A DNA stretch of 64,000 bases from Lichenostomus cassidix (GCA_008360975.2 CM039184.1:68737056-68801055); one strand, 5' to 3'; shown: positions 13,801 to 25,061, numbered from the stretch's first letter. Notes: generated from the sequence alone by a model not told the origin. Numbers and translations: made by a program.

Positions 13801-16800
13801 GCTTTAATACTAAACCTGAGGATTTTAAGGTAGATGAGTGCTTTAAGGCTAAAAACATTTTGATATAAATCATTGGTTACAATCACAGAGATTCCTTACA
13901 GTAATTCACAGATTGTGAGACTGCACAAAGTAAATCAACAACTAGAGCTCATGAGCTGATGGACTAATGCCTAAACGTGAAATTCCATCTACACATAAGA
14001 AAAAAAATTAGTACTGTGATTAGGCTGCTCTCAGTACAAACATTGAAGACTTGGATTGGCAGGGCAGTGGATAACCTTACATAAAGCCAAGCTTCCTACA
14101 GAAGGCTGGACCAGAGAATCTCAAGATGTGCTTCTCAATCCAGATTTTTCTGTGACTTTACACTGGAAAATGGAAAGTGGAACCAATAGCTCTCCTATTT
14201 TCTGCAATTTTGTAAAGTTTTTTCCTTCTAATAACCTGAAAAATAGTACTGTGACTCCACTTGAAATGCGTATTGACTGTCAATGTATGTCTTCCCATTC
14301 AGAAGTGGCATATGGACTTTGATACAAGTACATGAAAGAAAAAAGGATGATGAGGAAAATAAGTACATTTTCCCCTGATGAAAGCCTTGAGCTTCATACT
14401 GCTACTTTATTTCCTGCTATTTTATTATCAGCAATGATACATGGGACCAAACAAAGCCCCTGATAAATAGAAATTATTAAATCTGAGTGAATAAGGTTCA
14501 AAATGTTCTGTTTGCTTAAAGGGATTCAGCTACAAAATATTTTATCTTTAACAGATTACACAGATCACTTCACACAACAACAAACAGGAAAAGCATACAA
14601 GGTAATGAAGAAAATCAACTAAAAAGGGAATTTTCTTTGCATTTCTTCAAAAATAGATTACAAATGACATTGCTGTTTAAAAGCAGTAGTTGAAATGCCC
14701 TGCTGTGGTAATAAGATTAACTCTTGTTTTGTGTGGTCTTAAATATTAACCAAAAAACCCACTTACATTTTCCAGATTTAAAAGGATCTTCTTCAACAAA
14801 TCATCAGTAATCTTCTTTTTACGATTCAAGTCTGTGAGGTATATTTTGAAAACCTGGATAAACATCTGTTCAAAAGGAAGAAAACAAAACTCAGGTTAAG
14901 TGTCTGTTCATCATTGTAAGAACATCTATGTGATTACTTTTGCTGATTTAAATCAATCAGGGAGATTATCCTGAATTATAAGTGAAATAATAGATACATC
15001 ACCAACTACTCTCTAGTACTTGCACTGTGAAAAGTTCTCTGGTTTTGGCTTCAGCAAGATACAGCCAGATGGTGGTACACTCTAATAAGGACAAGGACAT
15101 AATCTCATATGTTCTTGTAACCAGTCAGACACATTTGAAACGAATCTTGACTACAGAAAATGCAGATCACTTGAAAATACAAACCCTATTTTTCTAAAGT
15201 TTAATGAGCCCCTAAACTGGAAGATATTAACTATTAAAAAGATACTAAAGACTCATTACTCTGACTTCATCTGTAGTTAGCCACATGATACATCAAACAT
15301 TTTAATATACAACCCAAAAGTAACCATCTCAACTTCTAGCTAGATTTTCTTGCAAGAAAAATAGTTACTTTCCACTTGTGTGCTTTTGGTTTTTTCCTGT
15401 TTAAAACTGTAATACTAGTGTCTTCAAAAGATGTTTTTCAACTTTTTTAACACTGGAAAAATTTTTGCTTAACCTTTTCCCCTCTTGCCTCAATTAGAGT
15501 TTCAGTGTAAGGATAACTCACTTCATTACTAACTGCTGCAGCATTTTCCAGGGTGGAAGTAAAAATATGTGAAATTTAACAGCTACCTGCCTGTTACTCA
15601 TAATCTTGAAAACAAGATGATGCAGAACTTGCCTGCTTAAAATATATAAAAACATAAATAAATACATGTTTACATATAAAAACAGTTATTGAAGCCAACA
15701 TGTCAGCTGAGCAAAATCTGGAAAATATATTATAATTAGAGCTCAGTAGAAGAGAAAACTATAAAGCAGTCATCTTTTGGATCTCACTTGCAAATGTTTT
15801 GGATAGGAGTTTGGCAAGTTTTGAACACACTACCAAGATACCATATACTGCAAAAAGGAAAAAAAAGGGTTCAGGAGAAGACTGAAAGAAAAGGATATAT
15901 TTCCTTAGACCTGATGCTAAAAAAGACTGAAATCAGAGAAAGCAGAGAGGGAAAGGAAGAAACTATTCTCAGACTGATTTATTTTTTCCCCTTTTGTCCT
16001 TCTAGCAAAAATATAAAGTTATTTAAATATTCAGCTAAAGGTCAAAGCCATTTGTGGTGATTTCTGGTGGGCCATGAAGTGTTTTAATTGCTCATTTTCT
16101 CTGTGTTTCTGTGATTACATCACTATGTTGCTACTTACCTTCATTTAGAAATTGATAATTTACTTTGAGATCCAGTTCAACCTCCAATAATCAAGCGAAA
16201 CTTCCTTCTGGAATCTGGAGCTTGGAATCCCAAGTTCCCTTTCTCATCTAATTAGATGGGGATAATCCATCAGATGGGAAACTGCTTCCCAGCTTTACTT
16301 TCCTGTTTCCTCCTTTGGGGTGTGTAGAAATTTATCCAGAAAATCTCACCCTTTGAAGTGTTCTCAGTGGATTTAATAAATTATAACAGAAATTATGGAT
16401 TTATTTAAAAAGAGCCCAAGAAAAGAGGGGAGGAGAAAGCTACAGACTTTATGTTCAGATTTATATTAACTGAGCTAAAACTCAGTACCAGGAATGGTGC
16501 TACACTTGATCATAACTAGTCACCATAAACAACTGTTATTGCTGAGTATCCTGTGGCTTTCATTGTACATTTTTCTTTTCTTTTCCTTTTTTTTTTTCCT
16601 TCTCAGTTTTGGATGCTGTGACTTGTATTTATGGTTTAAATACTACCTTAATACCTCAGGCCCACAAAACCACAACTATTATACTTATCACAATGGTACT
16701 GATTCAGTTGAACTGAATTTTCAATTTTATTCCAAAAGCTTGAAGTCTTTGGAGTTGCAACACAATAACAAGCAAGTTTGTCCTTAAGACAAACTCATCT

Positions 16801-19800
16801 ATTAAATAATTTATTGCCTCTTTTTATGAGCCTCGAGTGCTGCATATTATTCTCTGGAGTAATGTTTAAACCCAAATTTTTGTATTTGCTATATTGGTAT
16901 TTCACAGACCAATATACTTCACTATATTTTACTTTTTTATGAAGCTCATATATATGCAGAGAAGGAGAAAACAAATAAAGACAATAATGTAGAAATGCAA
17001 CTCTGCTGCACTACATCTCAGCTAGCCAGCTGTTTATGTTATTTCCTAAACTGATATTCAACTAAGATGTTCAAAACAATGAGCTATAAATGAGATATAA
17101 GTACCTACCACATGTTTTTCTTTTCTGAGTTCAGTATCAAGAAGCATGAGATCTTTTAAAGTAAGACTGCAAAGGCAGAGCTTAACATCAAAACTGAAAC
17201 AAAGATTAAAAATGCATTAATAACAATCTAAATGGTGGTTATGCAAAAGGACAACACAATATAATAGCTTCTTTTAACCACTAAATTCTCCTAAAAACAC
17301 TGTCCCAAAGCAGAAGAAAAGTCACTTTATTTCTACATTGCCTTCTTTTTCAGGAAAAATTTCTGTACATAAAAGTGAACAAAACAAAGTAGTGCTTTTA
17401 ATAAAGCTGGCATTGCAGTTTCCTCTAGACAAAGACAAGGTGAACATAGGCACAAGTGGATATAACCAGGGAAAACATGGCTATAAATTAAAACAGCTAT
17501 AATAAGAGTGGATATTTTGTAAATATTCTTCATTGCTAGTTGCTTTTCCAGTCCCCATGACACAAATATGATTTCTAATTCTTGCTAATGAGAGTACAGA
17601 CACATGTATTCACCTAGGGGTACCTTGCTGTGGTGCAGCTGAAAGGAAATCAGAGCTGCCAGTCCATTTCAGTTACATCTTCCTGCTCAGCAGCAGTGTG
17701 TCTGAGAGAGGAACTGTTTTCCCACAAGACATGAGTAGCTCCCATTGAAATGGAGAGAATAGACCACTGGTGTTGTCAAGACACTGCAGGGTGACATGGC
17801 ATCGTACAGTGCAGAGGACTCCATCCCCAGCACCATGAACTGAGCATAAGAACAGTAACAAAGAGATCTCCTCATCCTAACAGTGATACACCTTTTATGA
17901 GACAGCTTTTGCTCAAGTTCTGATTCCCAGAATTTCACAAAGAACAGGATGACTTCCAACAGCTTAATGTATTCATCTCCCCGACCACTTTTTTAGGGTT
18001 ATAAGCAGATAACCCTGTCCTGATGTGGTGACTGAGCGCATTCATGCCCACCCTTTCACCTTCAGTGACTGTCCCAAAAACCTAGGAAATGACCAAAACC
18101 AAGGACAAGTTTCCTGCTCACCTCTCACATGTCAGCACTTCAGGGAAGCTGGTCACCTTTAGGAAGGCTCGAGCCTGAAATCTGTCATCACTTGTTGTGG
18201 AATGTATTGTTGTGGAGGAACTACAGTCCTCTTTGTCTCCCTGGCTCAGGGATCCCAGGCTGCCTGACATAGATGTCTCCACCACTTGATTAGGCAGAAC
18301 TGCCTGCTTTGGATTCTCATGCAAAGATGGATTGGATGAGCCATCTGCCAAAGGCTGTAAGTCAAAGAAAATTCACAAGGTCAATTAATGCAACACAATA
18401 AATAGACAAACATCTCATCAATGTTCAGTGTTTACTTTCAAGGGAGAAGTTAAACAGTATACACAGCAAAAGTGTTTCCTTATAAATGATAGGCTTTTGC
18501 ATTGCCCAGCAAAGCATTCTTCTGTTTCAGTTAGCTGCTTAGTGCTTGTTTTCTTTCTTCCTTTTAGATCCTTGTGGTGTTTTTGTATGGCTCCTTAGAC
18601 AGATCCAACTTCCATCAATGTTAAGGGGCAGACAAGCTCTCTTAAATACAGTGAAAATTGACTGGACACCATGTAAAGTACTGCAGGTTTCAGGGGAAGC
18701 TGAAAGCAGCTGATGCCTTACAGAATAAGCCCTGAGTCAATGGACCATTAAAAAAAGAGAGATCCCAATTAAGCAGATTGGCAGTACATTTTCTTCCATT
18801 ACTTGACTCTTGCAATTTACTCTGACACAGAATGATTGTCATTAATTTTTACAAGTAGAATCTAAAATCTTACCCTAAATTTCTGGTTGATGGGATAGAT
18901 CACTTTCGCCTTTAACGCAAATGCTGTGATGTTACTGTTCAGAGGAGACTCACTTTCCTGTATGGAAAAGAACAGAAAACCATTTGGGAACAGCAGCAGA
19001 TCTGGCAAGTATTCATTCTAAGTATCATGTGCCCTTTTTTGTTACAAAACTTAAAAGTTCCTATTGATAACTAACTGTTTATTGATTGTCTCTGCTTTAG
19101 TGCAGGAGTCTTTTCATAAGGCTCATTCAGAGTAGGAAACCTGAAAAGGGAACTCTTGCCATTACCACTGCTACAAAATTTTTTAATACTCCAGGAGAAA
19201 ATAGGCAACATCTTGTATTTGCAAAGTATTTTCATTTTGTGTCTTGTCACCAACCTCCATACCCTTATGAACAACTAAAGATTTTACAAGGGACTGATAT
19301 TATCTTAATAATAGAAACTACTAAAGGATAATAAGCTCCACAGATGTCATCATGGCTATAAATTCTGTCTTTTAATTAAAATAAAGAAAAAATAGATTAA
19401 GCAAAACTTGTCATCATTCTTCTCCAGTAAGAACTTTTATAATACAACCCTTATCCAAAATCTAGAGAAAATAACCATGTTTTTCCAAAGAACTTTTAAT
19501 AGGTAATGAATTCTTTTTATGCAATTTATTGTATCATGTAATCTGCTCTTCTGCTACTGCCATTTTCTAGGTGCTGCAACAATGGGATCATCAGCTTTGT
19601 TTTGAGAGGTTAGGTATGGCTTAATAAAAGTTTGGCTATAAGTAGCAGATAAAATGTGTAAATCCAAGCACTAGGATTTCCTATTTCATCTGTTTTGATT
19701 TTGTCATATGAAATGAAAGACTCTGATTTGTCAAAATGCACATTTTTTAAATATAGCTTTTGCTGGGAAATATCAAAGCACTGACAGAGTCTAAAAAATA

Positions 19801-22800
19801 GAAATGGAAAAAGAAGAGCCAACTATGTAATTCACTAGACTTCTATCATTGTGCCTTCTCATCTCCAATTCATTTATTTCCATTCTTGGGTATACTGAAG
19901 AAGTTAAAAGCATGGGAGCAGCGTGTGAAACACTTCATAGTGAGCAGTCCCAGTGCTGCAGTACCTCATCAGGGACAGGAGCAGACAGAACTATTGCTCT
20001 GCAGTGGCTGGAGGCAGAGCAGCCAAGCCAAAGCTGGAAAGCTGTATTGCAGTGTGCTAGAGCTAATACATCCTGCTTCTCAGCAGGCACAAGTATCACA
20101 CAGTTATTATTAATATAGTAATTATGGCATTATTTCAATGGGGAAAGTCTCAGAATGAAAATACCTGTCGCTGTTGAGCAGCTAGCAGAGTAAAGAAAGC
20201 ACCAGTTCTCAGTGGCAAGAAGGAATGACCTTTATTGTTTTGATTTCATCATATATATAGAGTTTTCAAAAGTCACCCAGATTGGTCGCTAAGAAACCTT
20301 CCCCTAGGCCTGATTGGCCAGGCCTGCACCGTCCAGATCTTGGGACACTGTTCCAATAACATCCAAACTTTATCTTTATTTATAAAACACGAAAGGAATT
20401 CTCGTGGGAAAAGCCTGTGCTAGCCACAAATACCTGTTTTTCTGCAGTGCTCTAACCTAATTAAAAGCATTTTCCACCTATACTTCTTCATGAACTGTCA
20501 ATTTGATGCTAGTAACAGCAAAAGCCTCTGGAAATCAGAGCAAATTAATAGAAAAGATATACACATGTAACTTCAGCAGTTAGACAAATAGGTGGGAGAA
20601 ACCCCCATCAAATAACAAGGTTACTTCTTAATGTCTTACAAACAAGCCATGTTTGGGAAATGGATATGGTTATGAATGATCACCTTTAAAAGACTGTAAT
20701 TCCATTTCAAAAACATTGGTAATATGCATAAAGATGTAGAACTGTGTAAGTTCCCCTACAGGATTCCCACTTCAAAAAATAACCTAATCTGTGCTCATTT
20801 GTTATACTCTACTTTAACTCAAGCAAAATAACCGAACATGTCACCATTCCTGATCACAAAACTGAAATGAAGATTCATTACCTGTCAGGATTTAAACCAA
20901 CAGTTTAAATGCTAACAATAACATTTTATGGAAATCCTGAAATCAGTTCTTGTTACAAGCTAAGCACCAGACTGGATGGTTTTGACTGACAATTTATGCA
21001 GGTATTTAATTTATGTATAATACACTGAATGAGTCTGCTGAACTGCACATTTTTAAATGTGTAGTTTAAATCACAATCTTTAGCTTCACCAAGAGCAGTC
21101 AAATCAGTTTTGGGCAAAAGGTAGTGATCTAATAACTACACAGCAGGACTGGTTCTCTGGTTATTTTGGGATTTAAAAAAAAAAAAATGTTACTTAAGTT
21201 ACTTGACATTTTCATTGAGGGTGGGTTAAGTTGTTAAGTTTATACTTCTACTTTTCTTCACAATTTTTTTCTCTAATTGTCCTTTAATCCCAGTTCACCA
21301 TAGTGGTTTTTCGATACTTACAAACTTTTTATGTCAGTAGTGTTAATTTATCCCATCAGCCTTTTGAAACTAAGGACGACATAGAGATGAAAGGAAAGAA
21401 GCCTCTGTCCAAAAAGAACTCAGGATCTTGATTAAAATATCCAAAGAGACCCGCAAGCAAAATGGAATTCATAAGGGAAATGAGTACTTGAAATGGTTGC
21501 ATTCATAAGCAGCAATCAACTCCCACTCTCCATCTTACACTTTTTCTGAACACTTTTTAAAGTCTCTCTCCAAACCCACTAAAATTAAGACAGTTCAGAG
21601 CAGCCCTGAACATGCTCATTGCTACATGCAGCACAATGGACATCCACCTACAAGAGCAGAGCTTTACCTCCAGTACCGTTTCCTCTTCTGATGTATAGGG
21701 TTCTGCTTTACTTTTCATGAGTGTGTGCTCTTTTTTGTCAGTGTTGAAGCTTTCCAGAAGTCTTTGGGAATCATCTTTCTGAAATTCCAAGAGATAACAT
21801 AAAATGTAACACATGAGATCGTGCAAATTAACTGGAAACATCTTTGACAGCAGCCTGGATACATTCACGTCTCCATCATGAAAATTATTCCAGTATTAGT
21901 TGAAAATTTTGGAAAAATACAATCTGAAAACAAATGAAAATCGTACTTATTCAGAGAGGAATAATTAATGACTTTTTAAAATTTGTCATTCCAGAAGTAG
22001 AATTTTAATCTAAAAAGTTTTAAGAGGCTGTGAACATGTCAAATCAATCCATCTGCTCTCAAAATGACTTACTACAGATTATGGAGTCAACCTCATGGTC
22101 TGAGCTCAAATATCTCAATTAAAGCAAGTTAACTAAAATTGTCTGTAATTGCCAGCAATAAAGAGAATGCTGGGTATTTTTGCTCCCCTACTACGAGAAA
22201 AACTTCCTAAATGAAGCTTCATGCATGTGGAAATTCCTGTTAGGGAGAAAAAACTATCAGAAAATGTTCATTACCTTCCTTCCCCAAAAGCAGTCCATAT
22301 TATTGGCCTCATTTCCCAAGCACAAAAAGACCCTGGTAGGGATACAGACTGTGTGGGAATGAAACTGCCTGCTACACATGATCTTCCCTATACACTACAT
22401 ACATCGGAGAACAATTTTAAATTGCCTCCAAACACAACACTGGAAGGATTTTTTTAGTGAAGGAAAAGATGGGCTGCCATGCTACATCGACTACTTTTGA
22501 AATTTTTTTTTCAGGTTTTCAACCCACTGACTACTTTTTGATGTAATCTAATGATACAGCTGCAGCCACTACATGTCACTGTCTTATGGAAAGGTGCACC
22601 TTGAATTATTTGGCCACTTGGTATGTAAAGTAGTCCATTTTCCCAGGATATGGAGAACAGCCCAGCCTTTGAACACATTTAATTCCTTATGACTTGCCTC
22701 TATCACCTCTCTGGAATTTAGATTGTGCAATAATTCAGACTATGTTCTTGAGTTAACCTTTAAGATATGGTGAATTTCAGATGCTGGTTCCTAACAACCA

Positions 22801-24857
22801 ATTTATGACAAAAGAAGAGTTACTAATCTCCCTTAGCAACCTTGTAACTTATTTGTTACCACGGTAAAGATCTCTTCTTAAAACTATCCCAGTGTATCAT
22901 GCGTACAGATCAACAAAACAATAAGGGACTTAAGTCCATGAATCCGAGTCCCACGGATTCAGGCAGAGATCTATAAAATAGCAACTGGGGCTGAGTGACA
23001 AATGCTGTTGACTTACTGCAGGGCTTAAAGCTGCTTCAGACTCCAGGTACTTGCCCTGCTCCCAGACTCTAAGGACAACTTAGCTGCTTGGGATGGAACA
23101 TGGCATACTCAGGGAAGCTATCCCTGCTTTTACGTTGGCTGCAACACATGCAGTTCAGTACCTGCTTGCTCTACAGCATCAGTGGGGCAGCCAGTGGGAA
23201 GAAGGAACAGCCTAAGGTTACCGTGTTCAATTTGGGAAATCAGACCCACAGGATACAACCTTCCCACCCTGCAATGTGTTCTGTATGCATGAACAAACAG
23301 CTCATTTTTCTTTCAAAATAAATAACTCTTTTATGGCAGCAGCATTGATTTCAATGGCATTTAAACATCTAAATGCATCTGAAGATCCAGGCCAGAGAGA
23401 ACCGACAGCTTCTGTTCTCTATTGACATATACGACATAAAGGATAAAATTGTACATGGCTACATTTGAGCTGGTAGTGGCAGCACAATAAAGATACACCT
23501 ATTAAGGCAGGGAAAATGAGCAATTGAATCAGAAAAGCTTGTACTTGTGCAGGATGCATCGATCCAGCATTTGAAATGTCTCCATTACTTGGCTAAAGTC
23601 TGGCTTCAAACAGAGTTTCAATTCTCCAATTTAAAAGCAGTTGGGAGCAAGAGAATTTGTCTCCTAAGTCATATTTAATGATGACCAACGCTAGCAGACA
23701 CACACACACAGCAGAGCTGCTAAAGCTCAAAAGAGGTGTGGTGAAAAGCCAAGCCAAACCAGACCCCCCACTCGCAGCCTGGCAGAACTCTCTGCAGGGC
23801 TCCAGATTCCCCAGCTGCGCCAGAGCCAACCACTGCTACATCCAGTCACCCCAGCATGACCTGGGACTAAGTGCGATGGGAGAAAGAAACATATATCAGT
23901 AACAATTCTCAGAAAATATCTCTGCCTGGTAGTTCTTCTGTGGGTGTGTGCTGCCTCTGCAATCTTTGAGTTCTAACAAACACTATGTAATAAAGACATA
24001 CAAGCCATCCACCACAGCACATAAAACAGAACGGCAAGTATGCTATTAACAAAATCACACACTTTAGAAAATCCTGATTGTTTGGCATTAAGCAAACTGT
24101 CAGCTGTGCTCAGAGTCCTTCATTTCTTTCGTATCCATGTGTGTACCCCCAGTGCAAAGTTATTGCTGTGGGTTAGTACTAATGCTCTGTGCTGTGTGTA
24201 AAATGAACTTTGGAAAAGTCTGTAAAATACTTTGGAAATAAGATTACTAGTTTAGGGTGGAAATTAGTGTTTATTTTCAATTATCTCACACAGCTTCTGC
24301 AAACCGGCTGCATCTCCCCGAAGGCAATACAGCGTCGTGCACGAAGCGCTAGCTGCGAGCAGCAACTTGTGGGTCACCTGTGTTAGAGACACGGGCCAGC
24401 GGGACAACCTGCACCGGCCTCCTTTTCGAGCGAACCCGTTTGTCTCAGCAACTACTTAAAGGAAGCAGTGAAATCCTTTCCAGCAGAGGTGTGGCAGGAA
24501 TTAGGGGGTTCCCCACCTACCCTCGCTGCAGAGCGCACCCCAGGCTGTCCCGAGCAGCGGGCAGAGCCGGCCGGCAGCACCTCCCGGGCCCTGCGCCCTT
24601 CAAACCTTCGCCAAGCACTCCTGATGCCCCGAGCCGTTCGCCCGAGGCCGGCCTGCCCTCCCTCCCTCCCCGCCGGCCCCGCGTACCTCTCCGCCCCGGC
24701 GCGGCCCGAGCGCGCAGCGGCAGAGCAGGGCGGCGGCGGCGGCGCCCAGCAGCAGCCCCAGCAGCACGGCGGGGGCCAGCAGGGCGGGCAGCGCCTGCAG
24801 GGAGTCCGCCCAGAACTGCAGCCCCACGGCCCGCAGGCAGTCCCCGGCCGCCGCCAT
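1798..24857 (-). CDS. EVC: EVC, spliced coding region, 5' half (11 exons, partial)
   Basis: EVC is a single-pass membrane protein of the primary cilium base (EvC zone). It pairs with EVC2 and promotes Hedgehog signalling downstream of Smoothened (family knowledge). Eleven exons join on the minus strand: 24857-24687, 21778-21668, 18957-18874, 18354-18122, 17193-17109, 14865-14767, 12590-12453, 10394-10236, 8656-8440, 4844-4696 and 1896-1798. They give 515 codons without a stop, and every junction keeps phase. The order visible is an N-terminal membrane anchor (about residues 24-46), a polar linker, the conserved block [12 protein letters not shown] (from residue 125), then charged, helix-rich coiled-coil sequence. 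Human EVC is about 990 residues, so roughly half is here; the rest lies left of the window. It shares its promoter with EVC2. Identification is by recalled similarity along the whole length. Confidence 0.96.
1897..4695 (-). other. EVC: EVC intron 10
   Basis: Plain intron. A short GACTTGGTCCT duplication lies near 2341. No repeat family or RNA gene recognised. Confidence 0.85.
4696..4844 (-). CDS. EVC: EVC exon 10
   Basis: This exon has 149 bases, entering in phase 1 and leaving in phase 0. The acceptor is GTTCCAG|AATGCA and the donor is CTTAAG|GTGAGC. The joined peptide runs [20 protein letters not shown] and continues with a charged helix ending [11 protein letters not shown]. Its position and pattern match the human stretch after the KAFWQEAERF motif, though identity is lower than in neighbouring exons. 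Confidence 0.9.
4845..8439 (-). other. EVC: EVC intron 9
   Basis: Contains the 1.1-kb CR1 at 6395-7505; nothing else recognised. Confidence 0.88.
6395..7505 (+). mobile_element. CR1 LINE, 5'-truncated, reverse transcriptase remnant and 3' end
   Basis: The translated remnant contains [12 protein letters not shown] (reverse transcriptase region), FMNDLDDG, then [20 protein letters not shown] and [13 protein letters not shown], all diagnostic of CR1 ORF2. The end GCAATTCTGTGAATTT is the CR1 tail. Stops and frame changes show it is dead; the catalytic acidic pair of the FADD motif is no longer visible. It lies antisense in EVC intron 9. The left border is approximate. Confidence 0.9.
8440..8656 (-). 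CDS. EVC: EVC exon 9
   Basis: This exon holds 72 codons plus one base (leaves in phase 1). The acceptor is GTTTAG|GACATT and the donor is AATG|GTGAGT. It contains [20 protein letters not shown], aligned with human [20 protein letters not shown]. This segment also resembles a segment of EVC2 exon 11 (see findings). Confidence 0.96.
8657..10235 (-). other. EVC: EVC intron 8
   Basis: Contains a short CR1 tail near 9290-9346; otherwise nothing seen. Confidence 0.88.
9290..9346 (+). mobile_element. CR1 3' tail, very short
   Basis: GCTGGACTTGACCTTAAGGG followed by CATGATTCTCTG is a decayed CR1 3' end of about 55 bp, antisense in EVC intron 8. Confidence 0.65.
10236..10394 (-). CDS. EVC: EVC exon 8
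   Basis: This exon holds 53 codons, phase 0 at both ends. The acceptor is TCCACAG|ATGGAA and the donor is GCGATG|GTAAAG. The peptide starts [13 protein letters not shown] and contains [20 protein letters not shown], matching human EVC closely. Confidence 0.96.
10395..12452 (-). other. EVC: EVC intron 7
   Basis: Contains the AT-rich microsatellite at 10559-10690; otherwise nothing seen. Confidence 0.88.
10559..10690. repeat. AT-rich microsatellite (TA/TATG type)
   Basis: Runs of (TA)n broken by ACGTATGTGTG and GTCTGTG at 10561-10622 and again at 10660-10689, with an A-rich spacer. It is in EVC intron 7, about 165 bp before exon 8 in transcript direction, and is likely variable in length. Confidence 0.85.
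12453..12590 (-). CDS. EVC: EVC exon 7
   Basis: This exon holds 46 codons, phase 0 at both ends. The acceptor is CTTCAG|GATTTT and the donor is GATAAT|GTAACT. The peptide contains [18 protein letters not shown] and [12 protein letters not shown], close to human NTEMSGAGDSEYITLADV and KEREYSEQLIDN. The acidic and basic residues are spaced as in a coiled coil. Confidence 0.96.
12591..14766 (-). other. EVC: EVC intron 6
   Basis: Nothing recognised beyond plain intronic sequence. An 88-codon open frame at 14056-14322 on the plus strand was rejected. Confidence 0.85.
14767..14865 (-). CDS. EVC: EVC exon 6
   Basis: This exon holds 33 codons, phase 0 at both ends. The acceptor is GAACAG|ATGTTT and the donor is AAT|GTAAGT. 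The peptide [18 protein letters not shown] aligns with human MFIQIFKMCLLDLLPKKK, and a lysine-rich helix follows. Confidence 0.95.
14866..17108 (-). other. EVC: EVC intron 5
   Basis: Plain AT-rich intron; nothing recognised. Confidence 0.88.
17109..17193 (-). CDS. EVC: EVC exon 5
   Basis: This exon has 85 bases, entering in phase 2 and leaving in phase 0. The acceptor is GTTTCAG|TTTTGA and the donor is CATGTG|GTAGGT. The joined peptide reads [20 protein letters not shown] and aligns with human [20 protein letters not shown]. Confidence 0.95.
17194..18121 (-). other. EVC: EVC intron 4
   Basis: Nothing recognised. Confidence 0.88.
18122..18354 (-). CDS. EVC: EVC exon 4
   Basis: This exon holds 77 codons plus two bases. 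The acceptor is TTACAG|CCTTTG and the donor is GAGAG|GTGAGC (phase 2). It encodes [14 protein letters not shown], then a Ser-rich segment with [16 protein letters not shown] and the motif TSDDRF. This is the best conserved stretch of EVC seen here. The serine cluster resembles a phosphorylated linker, but that is only an inference from composition. Confidence 0.97.
18355..18873 (-). other. EVC: EVC intron 3
   Basis: The shortest EVC intron here, 519 bp; nothing recognised. Confidence 0.9.
18874..18957 (-). CDS. EVC: EVC exon 3
   Basis: This exon holds 28 codons, phase 0 at both ends. The acceptor is ATACAG|GAAAGT and the donor is TTTAGG|GTAAGA. The peptide contains [19 protein letters not shown], almost identical to mammalian EVC, so the identification is very secure. 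Confidence 0.96.
18958..21667 (-). other. EVC: EVC intron 2
   Basis: Contains the solo LTR at 20166-20428; the rest is plain intron. Confidence 0.9.
20166..20428 (-). mobile_element. Solo LTR of an endogenous retrovirus, 263 bp, with target-site duplication
   Basis: The element runs from TGTCGC to CCACA on the plus strand, giving TG...CA ends. It is flanked on both sides by the same 6 bp, AATACC (20160-20165 and 20429-20434). Read on the minus strand it has a TATA-like run (TATATATATGA) followed by AATAAA, as in an LTR promoter and poly(A) region, plus a second AATAAA earlier. Six-base duplications are usual for class II (alpha/beta, ERVK-like) retroviruses. No internal viral genes are present. 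It sits in EVC intron 2 in the same orientation as EVC. Confidence 0.8.
21668..21778 (-). CDS. EVC: EVC exon 2
   Basis: This exon holds 37 codons, phase 0 at both ends. The acceptor is ATTTCAG|AAAGAT and the donor is GAG|GTAAAG. The peptide begins [10 protein letters not shown] and is rich in Lys, Glu and Ser, matching the polar cytoplasmic linker that follows the anchor in mammalian EVC (human KDDTQNLLKNLES). Confidence 0.93.
21779..24686 (-). other. EVC: EVC intron 1
   Basis: AT-rich except for the last part near exon 1, which belongs to the CpG island. A short (CA)n run lies near 23700. First introns often hold enhancers, but none can be read here. Confidence 0.88.
24687..24857 (-). CDS. 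EVC: EVC exon 1 (start codon, membrane anchor)
   Basis: This exon holds 57 codons and ends in phase 0 at GAG|GTACGC. The peptide has a short polar start and then a hydrophobic stretch at about residues 24-46 ([11 protein letters not shown] and an alanine/leucine run), followed by basic residues. The [11 protein letters not shown] core matches mammalian EVC and serves as the N-terminal membrane anchor. The start context is strong: G at -3 and G at +4. An upstream ATG at 24897 is out of frame and in weak context. The exon lies inside the CpG-rich block. Confidence 0.93.
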
Positions 24858-25061
24858 CGCACCGGGCCCGGCCCGCGGCGAGGAGAGGGCAGCGCATGAG
24901 GGGAGGTCCCGCTGCTCGGGGCCCTCCGCCCCCCGCCCTCGCCGCGGTGGGAGGAGACCGATGGCGGATGGATGCGGCGGCTGAGGCCCGGCCTGGCTCG
25001 GGACAGCGCTCGGAAAGTTTCCGCGGCGCCGTCCGCAGCCGCGGAGGGTCCGCCCGGCGCC
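24858..25061. promoter_or_regulatory. Shared bidirectional EVC/EVC2 promoter (between the two start codons)
   Basis: These 204 bases separate the divergent start codons and must hold both 5' leaders unless leader exons lie further away. The sequence is very GC-rich with many CpGs, and has no TATA or CCAAT box. Visible motifs are a GC box CCCCGCCC at 24931-24938, a YY1-like ATGGCGG at 24961-24967 (plus strand), a second ATGGCGG over the EVC start codon on the minus strand, and a partial NRF1 site GCGCATG at 24892-24898. Such motifs are typical of CpG-island divergent promoters. Their use here is inferred. Confidence 0.8.

Noticed and set aside
14056..14322. 88-codon open frame on the plus strand in EVC intron 6
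   Set aside because: No family resemblance, no splice context and antisense to EVC; fits chance.
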